Origin: Elusimicrobiales bacterium
GTDB taxonomy: Bacteria > Elusimicrobiota > Elusimicrobia > Elusimicrobiales > UBA9959
Length of the DNA: 57,369 bases
Reading direction: 5' to 3'
NCBI GenBank assembly: GCA_031082205.1
Contig: JAVHLJ010000014.1
Coordinates: 1-57,369, forward strand
Shown here: piece after piece, positions 42,868 to 50,508 of the stretch
Layout of the letters: every line of letters begins with the position of its first letter
Numbering within the stretch: position 1 is the stretch's first letter
Made by a program: the position numbers and the translations under genes
The notes under the pieces: generated by a model
The model's input: only the letters and a program-made list of their open reading frames with translations
What the model was told of the DNA's origin: nothing
Databases searched by the model: none

Positions 42868-43606
42868 TCAGAACCTTATGGTCAGGCCGGCGACAAGGCC
42901 GAAGTCGTCGGCGGAGTCGTTGAGGCCGAACCTGGCGCCGGCGGAGAGGTCGAGCGAAGGGGTCGTCTCCCAGACAAGGCCGAGCACGGTCTGCACCGGG
43001 TGCGAGGCGGCGCCCTTGTCGGCGTTGGTCTCTATCGCCAGTTCCGCCGCGGCGAAAAGACCGGGCAGCACCTTGTGCGCCGCCATGGCCGAGGCGCTGA
43101 AGATGTTCCGCTCCTCTCCGCCGGAATTGCTGTTGTTCTTATAGCCCGCGTTCAGATAATATTCCCGCGGGCCGTCGACATGGCCGGCCACGCCTATGAC
43201 CCAGGCCTGACCCTTGCCGGCGCCCAGGCCTTTGGCGTCGTCCCCTGCCGGAAGGGAAAAGCCGGGCTTGAGGGCCAGGTCCCAGCCGCCGCGCGAAGCC
43301 ACCCAGAACTTGGTCTCCAGCGAGACGTCGCCCAGGCCGCTCTCGGAAAGGCCGCCGGAATTCCAGCCCTGAGGGAGCGCTTATCATGATCTCCAGCTTG
43401 TCCCAGAGGCCGTAGGAGAACTGGGCCGCCAGTTCATTGGTGAAAGTATCGGGGCCGCTGGTCTTCTCGGAATGGTCGAAGCCTACCTCGGCCTGTATCT
43501 CGTCGCGGTCGAGGAAACCGGTGTCCTCCGTAGACATCGGGTGGAAAGCGGCGGCTCCGGCCGGCAGCGCCAGCAATATGGATAAAGCAAAATGGGAAAC
43601 GCGCAT
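42868..43606 (-). pseudogene. Outer-membrane barrel protein interrupted by a frameshift
   Basis: The N-terminal part (from 43606) has a signal peptide and reads AAFHPMSTEDTGFLDRDEIQ to KLEIMISAP, typical of the MetA-pathway-like barrel family. Near 43369-43376 the frame runs into low-complexity sequence. A different frame continues sensibly as QGWNSGGLSESGLGDVSLET and runs to a C-terminal GLTIRF at 42868. One extra base (or two missing) in CTCCCTCAG explains this. It may be a real inactivating change or a sequencing/assembly error; the reading frame on both sides is otherwise intact. The combined product would be about 245 residues. Confidence 0.8.
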
Positions 43607-43615
43607 GATGTTCTC

Positions 43616-44662
43616 CTAATACTCGTTCACGGACAGTGTTTTCGCGGTCAGAAGCGCCCTGACAGCCCGCTTAATTCTATCAAAAGACGCGCGGGATGAA
43701 CCCTTTCCGGAAAAAATTTCCGACAGTACCCTGAGCCCCTGTACATCGTCCGCTTTGACGGTCAGGACCACGGAGCCGGGGGCGAGTTCTCCCGCGTGCA
43801 GGCCGTCGCCGTCGCCGTCCACTATGCCGATCACCGGGACGCCGAAGCGGCGCAGTATATCGCCGGCTATCGCCGTGGTATCGTCTCCGACAGTCACAGC
43901 CCCGGCCACGCCCGCCGCCAGTTCATAGACGTGCATGCCGGCGTGGTCGATGAAGGCCACGCCTTTTCCCGCGCCGCGCACGGGCCTGGCCTTCCCCCCG
44001 CGCCGGAGGGCCCGGGTCGAGGCCAGCTTGGCATTGCGGAGGTCCACGCCGCCCAGGCGCTCCAGCTTTTCAAGGCCGTGCGGCTTCACGCGCACGCCGC
44101 GCAGTTCGGTCAGGCGGCGGCCGGCGGAGGTCAGCACCACCTCTCCGCCAAGGGCGCGGCCGACAACTATCCCGTCGACCAGGACGAAATCCCCTTTACC
44201 GGCGGTGGTCATGCGCCGGCAGAGCCTCCCCCCCTCCTCCCATATACCGGCCCGGGCCTTCGGCGCGCGGACCGGGGAGAGTCCCAGCTTCTTAAGCGCG
44301 GCGGCGACGGAGGCGGGGCAGGCCCCGGCCTGCGGAGCGAAGACGCGGCCGGTGCATTCCGCCTGCACCAGCGGGACGCCGGGCGCGGCCCTTTCCGCTA
44401 TCATGCTCCCGAAAACGAGTCCCGAGCGGCGGGATTTGCCGCGCGTGGCCAGTATAACGGCCGAACAGTCCCGCTCCAGGAGTCCGACGCAGGCCGACGG
44501 CAGCAGGCCGGGGGTTTCCACTTTTTTCAGGCCGCTGTCGTGCAGGGCGGTGCGCGACATGGTGCCGGCCAGCATGAACCTGGCGAGCGGGAAGGCACGC
44601 ATTATTTTCGCGGCCCAGCCGCTGTCGAATACCTCCGGGCCGTGGAAAAGCACGCCGGTCAT
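43616..44662 (-). CDS. DUF2117-like protein
   Basis: 348 residues, no signal peptide or membrane helix. The start [19 protein letters not shown], then [15 protein letters not shown], and later [18 protein letters not shown] agree with my memory of DUF2117, described mainly from archaea such as methanogens. Later segments [17 protein letters not shown] and [20 protein letters not shown] look like a nucleotide- or metal-binding fold. Function unknown. It overlaps the upstream TPR gene by four bases and lies in the nikR operon, so a nickel-related role is a guess. Confidence 0.55.
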   Translation of the reverse strand: MTGVLFHGPEVFDSGWAAKIMRAFPLARFMLAGTMSRTALHDSGLKKVETPGLLPSACVGLLERDCSAVILATRGKSRRSGLVFGSMIAERAAPGVPLVQAECTGRVFAPQAGACPASVAAALKKLGLSPVRAPKARAGIWEEGGRLCRRMTTAGKGDFVLVDGIVVGRALGGEVVLTSAGRRLTELRGVRVKPHGLEKLERLGGVDLRNAKLASTRALRRGGKARPVRGAGKGVAFIDHAGMHVYELAAGVAGAVTVGDDTTAIAGDILRRFGVPVIGIVDGDGDGLHAGELAPGSVVLTVKADDVQGLRVLSEIFSGKGSSRASFDRIKRAVRALLTAKTLSVNEY

Positions 44663-45213
44663 TTCTTTATGGACTCCAGGTAAAGTTCCGCGCGCCGGCG
44701 GCTCCAGGCCTCGTCGCCGGAATTATTTTTCTCAGCCCAGTAAGCGGCGTTGCGCTCCCACAGTTCGGCGGGGCGGCCGTAAGACGAGATATCCCGTCCC
44801 CCGGCTTTGAGCAGTTCGGCGGCGTGCTCGGCGGCGTCGGCCGCCAGGAACCAGGCGCCGGAGCTTTCGCAGAACGAGCTAAGCGCTTCGTAGGCCGCGG
44901 CCGCCCCGCCGGCGTCGCCTTCCCTTTCCAGCAGGCCGGCCAGCCGCGAGGCCAGAAAAAGCGCGGGTTCCCTAAGGGCCCCCTTCACGCAGACATCGAA
45001 GCCCCGTCGGTAGCATTGGCCGGCGCCGGGGTCCCGGCGGGCTTCCAGCAGCGCACCGGCGTTGAGATAGCCCATGGCCGCCAGCGCGTAGCTGCCCTTG
45101 GAGGCTTTCAGCTCCGCGAACTCCAGCCAGGGCGCGGCGGAATTCTCCCCCCGCGCGCGGGCCTCCAGGCGCCGTCCCTCCAGGTAACTGTCCTTGACGG
45201 GTGAACTCTCCAT
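44659..45213 (-). CDS. Small helical-repeat (TPR/SNAP-like) protein
   Basis: 184 residues, almost all helical: [30 protein letters not shown] and [13 protein letters not shown] resemble tetratricopeptide or SNAP-type repeats (shorter runs quoted in part). No signal peptide. Probably a cytoplasmic scaffold. It lies eight bases after the permease-like gene and overlaps the DUF2117-like gene. Confidence 0.55.
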   Translation of the reverse strand: MESSPVKDSYLEGRRLEARARGENSAAPWLEFAELKASKGSYALAAMGYLNAGALLEARRDPGAGQCYRRGFDVCVKGALREPALFLASRLAGLLEREGDAGGAAAAYEALSSFCESSGAWFLAADAAEHAAELLKAGGRDISSYGRPAELWERNAAYWAEKNNSGDEAWSRRRAELYLESIKK

Positions 45214-45221
45214 TTCTCCTC

Positions 45222-46175
45222 CTAGGAAATAAGCATGACCAGGCCGGCGAGCACCGCGCCGTAGGCCGCTATGCGCGAGGCCATGGACGCGGCGATGATC
45301 ACCGTGCCGTCCGAGGCGCCGAAGATGGCGAAGTAATAGGGCACGGTATAGCGCAGGCTGGTGGCGGTGGCGGCGAAGGCCCCGGCGAAAAGCCCCAGCA
45401 CCAGTTCCCAGCCCGTGGCCGCGCCGGAAGCGTAAAGGCCGCCGGCGACGGTATAGGCGCCCGCCGGGCTTATCAGCCTGGCCGCCACCACCGGCAGCAC
45501 GGCCGGATTGAGCGGGATATAATCCGTCATGAAGGCCAGCGGACCGGCCGCCCTGTCGAAGAAGCCCGCGGCTATCAGGAAATAGACGAGATAGGCCACG
45601 GGGACCATGGTTTTGAGCACCTTCATTATGGTCCTGAGCGAAGGCTTGAGCGCGGAGCTGGCCGCCGCGGAAAAAGGGACCGCCGCGGCGGAGGAGGCGG
45701 CGACGGGCGAATGCGCCCGCCTGGGAAGGATCAGTCGTCCAGCGAGCAGCATTATAAGCGCCTTGAGAGCGGACGCCGCCAGGAGGACGCCGTAATACGC
45801 GGCGCCGAAAAAGCCCAGCACCGGCAGGGCCAGCGGCAGGACGCTCTTGCCGGTGGCTATCTCGCCGGGCAGATTGTTGACTATGGCGGCTATTGTCAAT
45901 TCGCGCCTGTCCAGCCTGCCCGAGACGCGCAGATCGGCGAGCAGGGCGTGCCCGGCCGTCGGGGAGACCACGCTGGTGACGAAGCCCGGTCCGCAGGCGG
46001 GGCTCAGGCGCCCCAGGCGCATGACGGGCCCGGCCAGCCAGGCCAGGCCGGAGAGCCAGCCCATCCTGCCCAGCAGGTTGGCGGCGTAAACGGCCGCGGC
46101 GAAGACCGGCACGACCCTCAGCAGGAATTTTGAGCCGCCGGCGAGGGCGTAGGACAGTTCAGGGGAGAGGACCAT
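45222..46175 (-). CDS. Gate-domain (nucleoside-recognition) membrane protein, candidate transporter
   Basis: 317 residues with about eight hydrophobic segments arranged as two similar halves. TSVVSPTAGHALLADL and IVNNLPGEIATGKSVLPL resemble the Gate/nucleoside-recognition family, which includes parts of ion and nucleoside transporters. It begins three bases after the TonB receptor stops, under apparent NikR control, and is the only inner-membrane protein of the operon. It is therefore the best candidate for moving nickel or a nickel chelate into the cytoplasm. That role is inferred from position alone. Confidence 0.65.
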   Translation of the reverse strand: MVLSPELSYALAGGSKFLLRVVPVFAAAVYAANLLGRMGWLSGLAWLAGPVMRLGRLSPACGPGFVTSVVSPTAGHALLADLRVSGRLDRRELTIAAIVNNLPGEIATGKSVLPLALPVLGFFGAAYYGVLLAASALKALIMLLAGRLILPRRAHSPVAASSAAAVPFSAAASSALKPSLRTIMKVLKTMVPVAYLVYFLIAAGFFDRAAGPLAFMTDYIPLNPAVLPVVAARLISPAGAYTVAGGLYASGAATGWELVLGLFAGAFAATATSLRYTVPYYFAIFGASDGTVIIAASMASRIAAYGAVLAGLVMLIS

Positions 46176-46178
46176 CGG

Positions 46179-48362
46179 TCAGAGTTTCCAGGCGAGCTCG
46201 GCGAACCAGGAGCGGCCCGGCGCCGGATAATAGTCGTAATATTCCTTGTCGAAGATGTTCTGGGACAGCAGCGACAGGGATACCGTATCGTTTAATTTAT
46301 ACGCCGCTCTCGCGTCGGCGGTAAAATGAGCCCCGCGAGATCCGTATACTCCGTCCACGATGTCGGTATTGGCGTCGGTGGTCCAGCGCTTCCCGACATA
46401 ACGGCCGGAGCCGCTCAGGGTAAGGCGACCGGCGCGCAGCTCGCCGCCAAAGGACCAGAGCTTATCGGGAAGATAGGTGAGCTTCTTGCCCACGCTGGCG
46501 GGGCTGGCGGCGTTCTCCCGTATCCGCGCGTCGTTGAGGGTCAGGCTGGCGTAAAGCCGGCTCCCGCCTTCGAAGAGCTGCTCGGCCTCCAGCTCCCAGC
46601 CTTTGCCGAAAGCCCGCCCGGCGTTGGAGTAGAGCCGGTCGGAGCCCGAGGCGTAACGGTAGATAAGGTCCTTCATCCTGTTCTCGAAGTATACGGCGCC
46701 GACTTTTGCTCCCCACCAGAGGCGCTGATCAACGCCGAAGTCCCAGGAAACCACGGTCTCCGGCCGGAGGCCGGGATTGCCGGCGTAAGTGACCGATCCC
46801 GAGGTCCAGGTACGGTAAAGTTCGTATACGGCAGGAGCGCGGAAAGAGCGGCCGGCCGAGCTCCGCAGCGTAGTCCGGGCCGCCGGCGACCAGACCAGCG
46901 AGGCCTTGGGGCTCAGGGCCGAGTCCGAGCGGGACGCGTAAGTTTTAGGATACCCGGCCGTGCCGGGCTGGTCGGCCATGCCGTCGTAGGTGCGCCAGCG
47001 GTCGCCGCGCAGCGAGAGCCAGGCGGTAAGAGAGCGGTGGAGCGCTATCTCGTCCTGTATATAAAGGCCCAGGTCCGCGTTCTTGCCGGAGGACATATAG
47101 GTCACGGCTCCCTTCTCTTCGGGAAGCAGCCAGTCCGCCAGCGCGCGCTCCTCGGTACCAGCCCGGGAGAAACGGAAAGAAGCGCCGACGGTCAGGGAAT
47201 TGGCCGGGACCAGCGCCGGCAGCTTAACCTGGGCTTCGGAGTTATGAGAGAAGGCGGGAGTGTCGGCTATTTTCCCCGGCCCGCCGGCGCGCGTGGCGCT
47301 GGCGGCCTCGGGCGTTATATACCAGGAGCGGTCCGTATCCACCAGGCCGAAGGCCACCCTGAGACCGCAGGGATCTCCCGCTCTCTCATAAACGGCCGAG
47401 AAAGAGCTCTGCCGGCGCCCGCCGTCGCCGCCGAGGAAAGTTCCCTCCTTTACCGTGCCGTAAGTCCAGACCTCCGCGCCGGAAGCGTCGCGCAGGTAAG
47501 TGGCGGGGTCCTTGTAAAAATAATCGTAAGCGGCGCGCGAGAAGGAGAAGCTCAGTTTGTCCGAGCCGGAAAGGTCGTACCAGGCTCGCAGGGAGCCGCT
47601 GAGTTCCTTCCAGCCGTTATTCCCCTTGTCGCCGACGATATAGCGGGCCGCGCCGGTATTGCTTGTCGTGCTCTCCCAGCCCGTCAGCCCGGCCGTCGGC
47701 GCAGCGCTCTGCACATTGAGGTCGGCGGGATAGCCGTCGGTGCGCTTATATCCGAAGCTGCCGAGGAAACTAAGGCGGGAACCGACGCGGTCCCCGTACG
47801 AAAGATAGCCCTTTACCAGGTCCTCCATAGCCGGGGACGGGCCCAGCCGGCCGCCATAGCCGCCCTTTAGCGTTATCTCCCGCTTCAGCGGCCTGCGCGG
47901 CACGAAGTTGACTACCCCTCCCATGGCGCCGCCGCCGTAAAGGCCGGAAAAAGGCCCGCGGGCGACCTCTATCCTTTCGATGTCCTCCGGCTGAAGGCCG
48001 CCGTAGGCAACGGCGCCGGTATAGGCGTCGTTCATCGGGACACCGTCGAAAAGGATCAGCGTGCGCTTCTGGTCCGGGACGCCGCGCAGCGTAAGGGCCG
48101 AGGAGGTGTCCATGAACCCTTTGCCGCGGCGGTTGAAGACGCCGGGCAGCGCGTTGAGCGCCTGGTCGGCCGTCTGCGCGCCCCTGGCCTCGATCTCGTC
48201 CTTTAAGACGACCGAGACCGCGCCGGGGGACAGGCCGGAAACGGCGGTCCCCCTGGCCGCTATGCCTACTATCTCGCCTGCCCAGACCTCCGCCGCGCGG
48301 GCGGGAGCCGCGGCCGGAGGGAAAAAAGAGGTCAGAGCGATGAGCGCCAACACCTTTTTCAT
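46179..48362 (-). CDS. TonB-dependent receptor, probable nickel(-chelate) receptor
   Basis: 727 residues. Signal peptide ends ARAAEVWAG. Plug domain (about 40-160): AQTADQALNALPGVFNRRG, ALTLRGVPDQKRTLILFDGVPMND (partly quoted), and EDIERIEVARGPFSGLYGGGAMGG. The large barrel ends WFAELAWKL. A region LRSSAGRSFRAPAVYELY is typical of the family. It resembles vitamin B12/siderophore receptors in general form. It follows nikR by 57 bases, with a NikR-type half-site in between, which points to nickel. FrpB4 of Helicobacter is a precedent for a NikR-controlled TonB receptor. Confidence 0.88.
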   Translation of the reverse strand: MKKVLALIALTSFFPPAAAPARAAEVWAGEIVGIAARGTAVSGLSPGAVSVVLKDEIEARGAQTADQALNALPGVFNRRGKGFMDTSSALTLRGVPDQKRTLILFDGVPMNDAYTGAVAYGGLQPEDIERIEVARGPFSGLYGGGAMGGVVNFVPRRPLKREITLKGGYGGRLGPSPAMEDLVKGYLSYGDRVGSRLSFLGSFGYKRTDGYPADLNVQSAAPTAGLTGWESTTSNTGAARYIVGDKGNNGWKELSGSLRAWYDLSGSDKLSFSFSRAAYDYFYKDPATYLRDASGAEVWTYGTVKEGTFLGGDGGRRQSSFSAVYERAGDPCGLRVAFGLVDTDRSWYITPEAASATRAGGPGKIADTPAFSHNSEAQVKLPALVPANSLTVGASFRFSRAGTEERALADWLLPEEKGAVTYMSSGKNADLGLYIQDEIALHRSLTAWLSLRGDRWRTYDGMADQPGTAGYPKTYASRSDSALSPKASLVWSPAARTTLRSSAGRSFRAPAVYELYRTWTSGSVTYAGNPGLRPETVVSWDFGVDQRLWWGAKVGAVYFENRMKDLIYRYASGSDRLYSNAGRAFGKGWELEAEQLFEGGSRLYASLTLNDARIRENAASPASVGKKLTYLPDKLWSFGGELRAGRLTLSGSGRYVGKRWTTDANTDIVDGVYGSRGAHFTADARAAYKLNDTVSLSLLSQNIFDKEYYDYYPAPGRSWFAELAWKL

Positions 48363-48375
48363 GCCGTCCCCGATG

Positions 48376-48402
48376 ATGCCATGTTTTTTTAAATAGTAAC
48401 AC
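48376..48402 (-). promoter_or_regulatory. Candidate second NikR operator, upstream of the TonB receptor
   Basis: In minus-strand sense GTGTTAC-N13-ATGGCAT. The first half is perfect and followed by TAT, exactly as in the nikR site; the second half is weaker. The shared layout GTGTTACTAT...ATGRCAY supports a common regulator. Confidence 0.5.
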
Positions 48403-48419
48403 GAAAAATCAAAAAAATA

Positions 48420-48836
48420 TTACCGCCCGGCGCTGGTGACGCTGAGCGTGGCGTGCTTGACGCCTTTGACGGCCTTGAGAGCGTCGGCCAGCAGCTTCAC
48501 CTCCGCCCCGAGCCCTTTTACCGCTATGATCTCCAGGCAATTGTCGTGGTCCAGGTGCACGTGCTGGGCCGAGATTATGATGTCCCCGTGATCGTGCTGT
48601 ATGTCCAGCAGGCGGTTGACCACCTCGCGCTTGTGATGGTCGTAGACCACCGTGACGGCGCCGGCCACCGTGGCGCCCTTGGCGAAGTCGTCGGCGACGA
48701 ACTCCTTGCGGATGAGGTCGGCGATGGCCTTGGAACGGCAGGTATAGCCCTCGCGGGCAATATAGGCGTCGAAGCGGCCGAGCAGGTCCCCGTCCAGGGA
48801 GACGCCGAAGCGGGAGAGGGTCTTTTTGCGTGTCAT
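48420..48836 (-). CDS. nikR: Nickel-responsive regulator NikR
   Basis: 138 residues. N-terminal ribbon-helix-helix (RFGVSLDGDLLGRFDAYI) binds DNA; the C-terminal ACT-like domain binds Ni2+. All four high-affinity ligands line up with E. coli H76, H87, H89 and C95 at a constant offset of five: His81, His92, His94 and Cys100 (QHVHLDHDNCLE). It represses its targets when nickel is plentiful. The operator overlaps its own start codon, so it should be autoregulated. First gene of the downstream operon. Confidence 0.96.
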   Translation of the reverse strand: MTRKKTLSRFGVSLDGDLLGRFDAYIAREGYTCRSKAIADLIRKEFVADDFAKGATVAGAVTVVYDHHKREVVNRLLDIQHDHGDIIISAQHVHLDHDNCLEIIAVKGLGAEVKLLADALKAVKGVKHATLSVTSAGR

Positions 48837-48856
48837 CTTTACGGATATAGTAACAC
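48830..48856 (-). promoter_or_regulatory. NikR operator overlapping the nikR start
   Basis: In minus-strand sense GTGTTAC-N13-ATGACAC. The pattern agrees with the GTGTTAC-N13/14-GTAACAC box I recall for NikR in deltaproteobacteria, with two mismatches in one half. That half contains the nikR ATG. TACTAT inside the site may be the -10, ten bases before the ATG. Confidence 0.7.
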
Positions 48857-49045
48857 TTTGCCCGGAACGCCGTCAAATCCGGGGCGGGGCCCGGCGCGGC
48901 AGGATTGACCGCCGTCATAGGCCCAAAGTCCCCCCCGGCCGGGGGCCTTTTTATTCCAGGCGGCTTCCCCGAACAGCCCATAAGAGGAAAGTCATTGATT
49001 AGTAATATATGGGAGCAGTCAAAACGCAGCCGCACAGGAGAAAAG

Positions 49046-50455
49046 ATGAGGAAAACCGAACTAGCGAAAGTATTCTCGGCGCTTTTCCTGGCCGCTTCGG
49101 TCGCGCAGGCCCGGAACGTGTCGTTCGACACGCTGACGGACCTGAATGACGTGATCGGGCAGGCCGGAGAGATAGCGACCCCCGAGGTGGCCGAACCCGC
49201 CGCGGAGACCAAGTCCGTCAAGGACTGGACCATAATGGTCTTCATCAACGGCAAGAACAACCTCTCGTCCTATGTCATACAGGACATGAACGAGATGGAG
49301 AAGTACGGCCCCACCGGCAACATCAACATAATCACGCAGTCGGCGAGGATGAAGTACACCCCGCCGTCCTATCCCTCCTATCCCGGCGGCGGCTATTACG
49401 ACGACTGGAGCAATCCCGGCCCGACCGTTCCGCATCCCGGCTGGCCCAACCCCTACTGGCCCCACCACATACCCCCGATGATGATGAAGGACGCGGCCAA
49501 GGACGCCAGCACCGACTGGTCCGGCGTGCGCCGCTACGAGATAGTCAAGGACGGCGACAATTCCTCCATCAGCTCCAAGCTCATCCAGGACATGGGCAAG
49601 GTGGACATGGGCGACTGGCGTCAGCTGGCCGAGTTCGGCAAATGGGTCAAGGCCAATTATCCGGCCAAGCGCTATATGCTCGTCGGCTGGAACCACGGCT
49701 CCGGCTGGGAGATGAAGGGCGACGCCCCCGAGATCATGAAGGGCATCTCCTATGACGACGAGACCGGCAACCACATCAACACCGTGGACCTGGCCCGCGC
49801 CATCCGCGAGATGGGCGGCGTGGACATCTACGCCTCCGACGCCTGCCTGATGCAGATGGCCGAGGTCGTCTACGAGATCAAGGACACCGCCAAGGTCGTG
49901 GTCGGTTCCGAGGAGAACGAGCCCGGCGACGGCTGGGGCTACCACGAGTTCCTCTCCCGCGTGCACGCAAACCAGGACAACCTCACCCCCGAGGTGATGG
50001 CCGCGGCCGCGGTGCAGGGCTACAAGGCCTTCTACGCCTCCGGCTCCAAGGCCACCACCCAGTCGGCGGTGCGCACTTCCGGCATAGTGAAGTACCGCCA
50101 GCTGCTCGACCAGTGGGTGGACCTCGCCATGCAGGAGGACAAGGAAATGATCAAGGCGGCCCGCAACGCCTCCGTCGGCTTCGGCGGCGCCGGCTCGCGC
50201 GACCTGACCCACTTCATGGAGCTGGTCCACGAGAAGACCCAGAACAAGGCGCTGCAGTACAAGACCGTCGAGGTCATGAACCACCTCTACGACAAAGTGC
50301 TGATAGACAACGCCACCACCGGCTCGCGGTTCGAGAAGGCCTACGGCCTGGCCGTCTACCTGCCGACCTGGAGCTTCGACTCGACCTATAACCAGCTCGC
50401 CTGGGCCAATGACGGCAAATGGGACGAGTTCGTGCAGTGGATGACCGCCAAATAA
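49046..50455 (+). CDS. Secreted clostripain-family (C11) cysteine protease
   Basis: 469 residues from ATG at 49046, preceded by AGGAG five bases away; the frame is open further upstream but lacks a signal there. Signal peptide ends SVAQA. DWTIMVFINGKNNLSSYVIQDMNEME (part) opens the caspase-like fold. The catalytic pair is His217 in GWNHGSGW and Cys267 in SDACLMQM. A Pro/Tyr-rich insertion (about 105-145, PSYPSYPGGGYYDDW) interrupts the first part. Such proteases cleave after Arg or Lys and often self-process. It shares a terminator with hypF. Confidence 0.88.
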   Translation: MRKTELAKVFSALFLAASVAQARNVSFDTLTDLNDVIGQAGEIATPEVAEPAAETKSVKDWTIMVFINGKNNLSSYVIQDMNEMEKYGPTGNINIITQSARMKYTPPSYPSYPGGGYYDDWSNPGPTVPHPGWPNPYWPHHIPPMMMKDAAKDASTDWSGVRRYEIVKDGDNSSISSKLIQDMGKVDMGDWRQLAEFGKWVKANYPAKRYMLVGWNHGSGWEMKGDAPEIMKGISYDDETGNHINTVDLARAIREMGGVDIYASDACLMQMAEVVYEIKDTAKVVVGSEENEPGDGWGYHEFLSRVHANQDNLTPEVMAAAAVQGYKAFYASGSKATTQSAVRTSGIVKYRQLLDQWVDLAMQEDKEMIKAARNASVGFGGAGSRDLTHFMELVHEKTQNKALQYKTVEVMNHLYDKVLIDNATTGSRFEKAYGLAVYLPTWSFDSTYNQLAWANDGKWDEFVQWMTAK

Positions 50456-50473
50456 GTTAAGGCGATCTTCAAG

Positions 50474-50508
50474 AAGCCGTCCGCCGGATCCGGCGGGCGG
50501 CTTTTTTA
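50474..50508. terminator. Bidirectional terminator between the C11 protease gene and hypF
   Basis: AAGCCGTCCGCCGG and CCGGCGGGCGGCTT pair with one non-Watson-Crick position and T-runs follow. It overlaps the hypF stop codon. Confidence 0.85.

Noticed and set aside
48363-48419. Cobalamin riboswitch before the TonB receptor
   Set aside because: The gap is only 57 bases and AT-rich, with no B12-box-like sequence; NikR control explains the context better.
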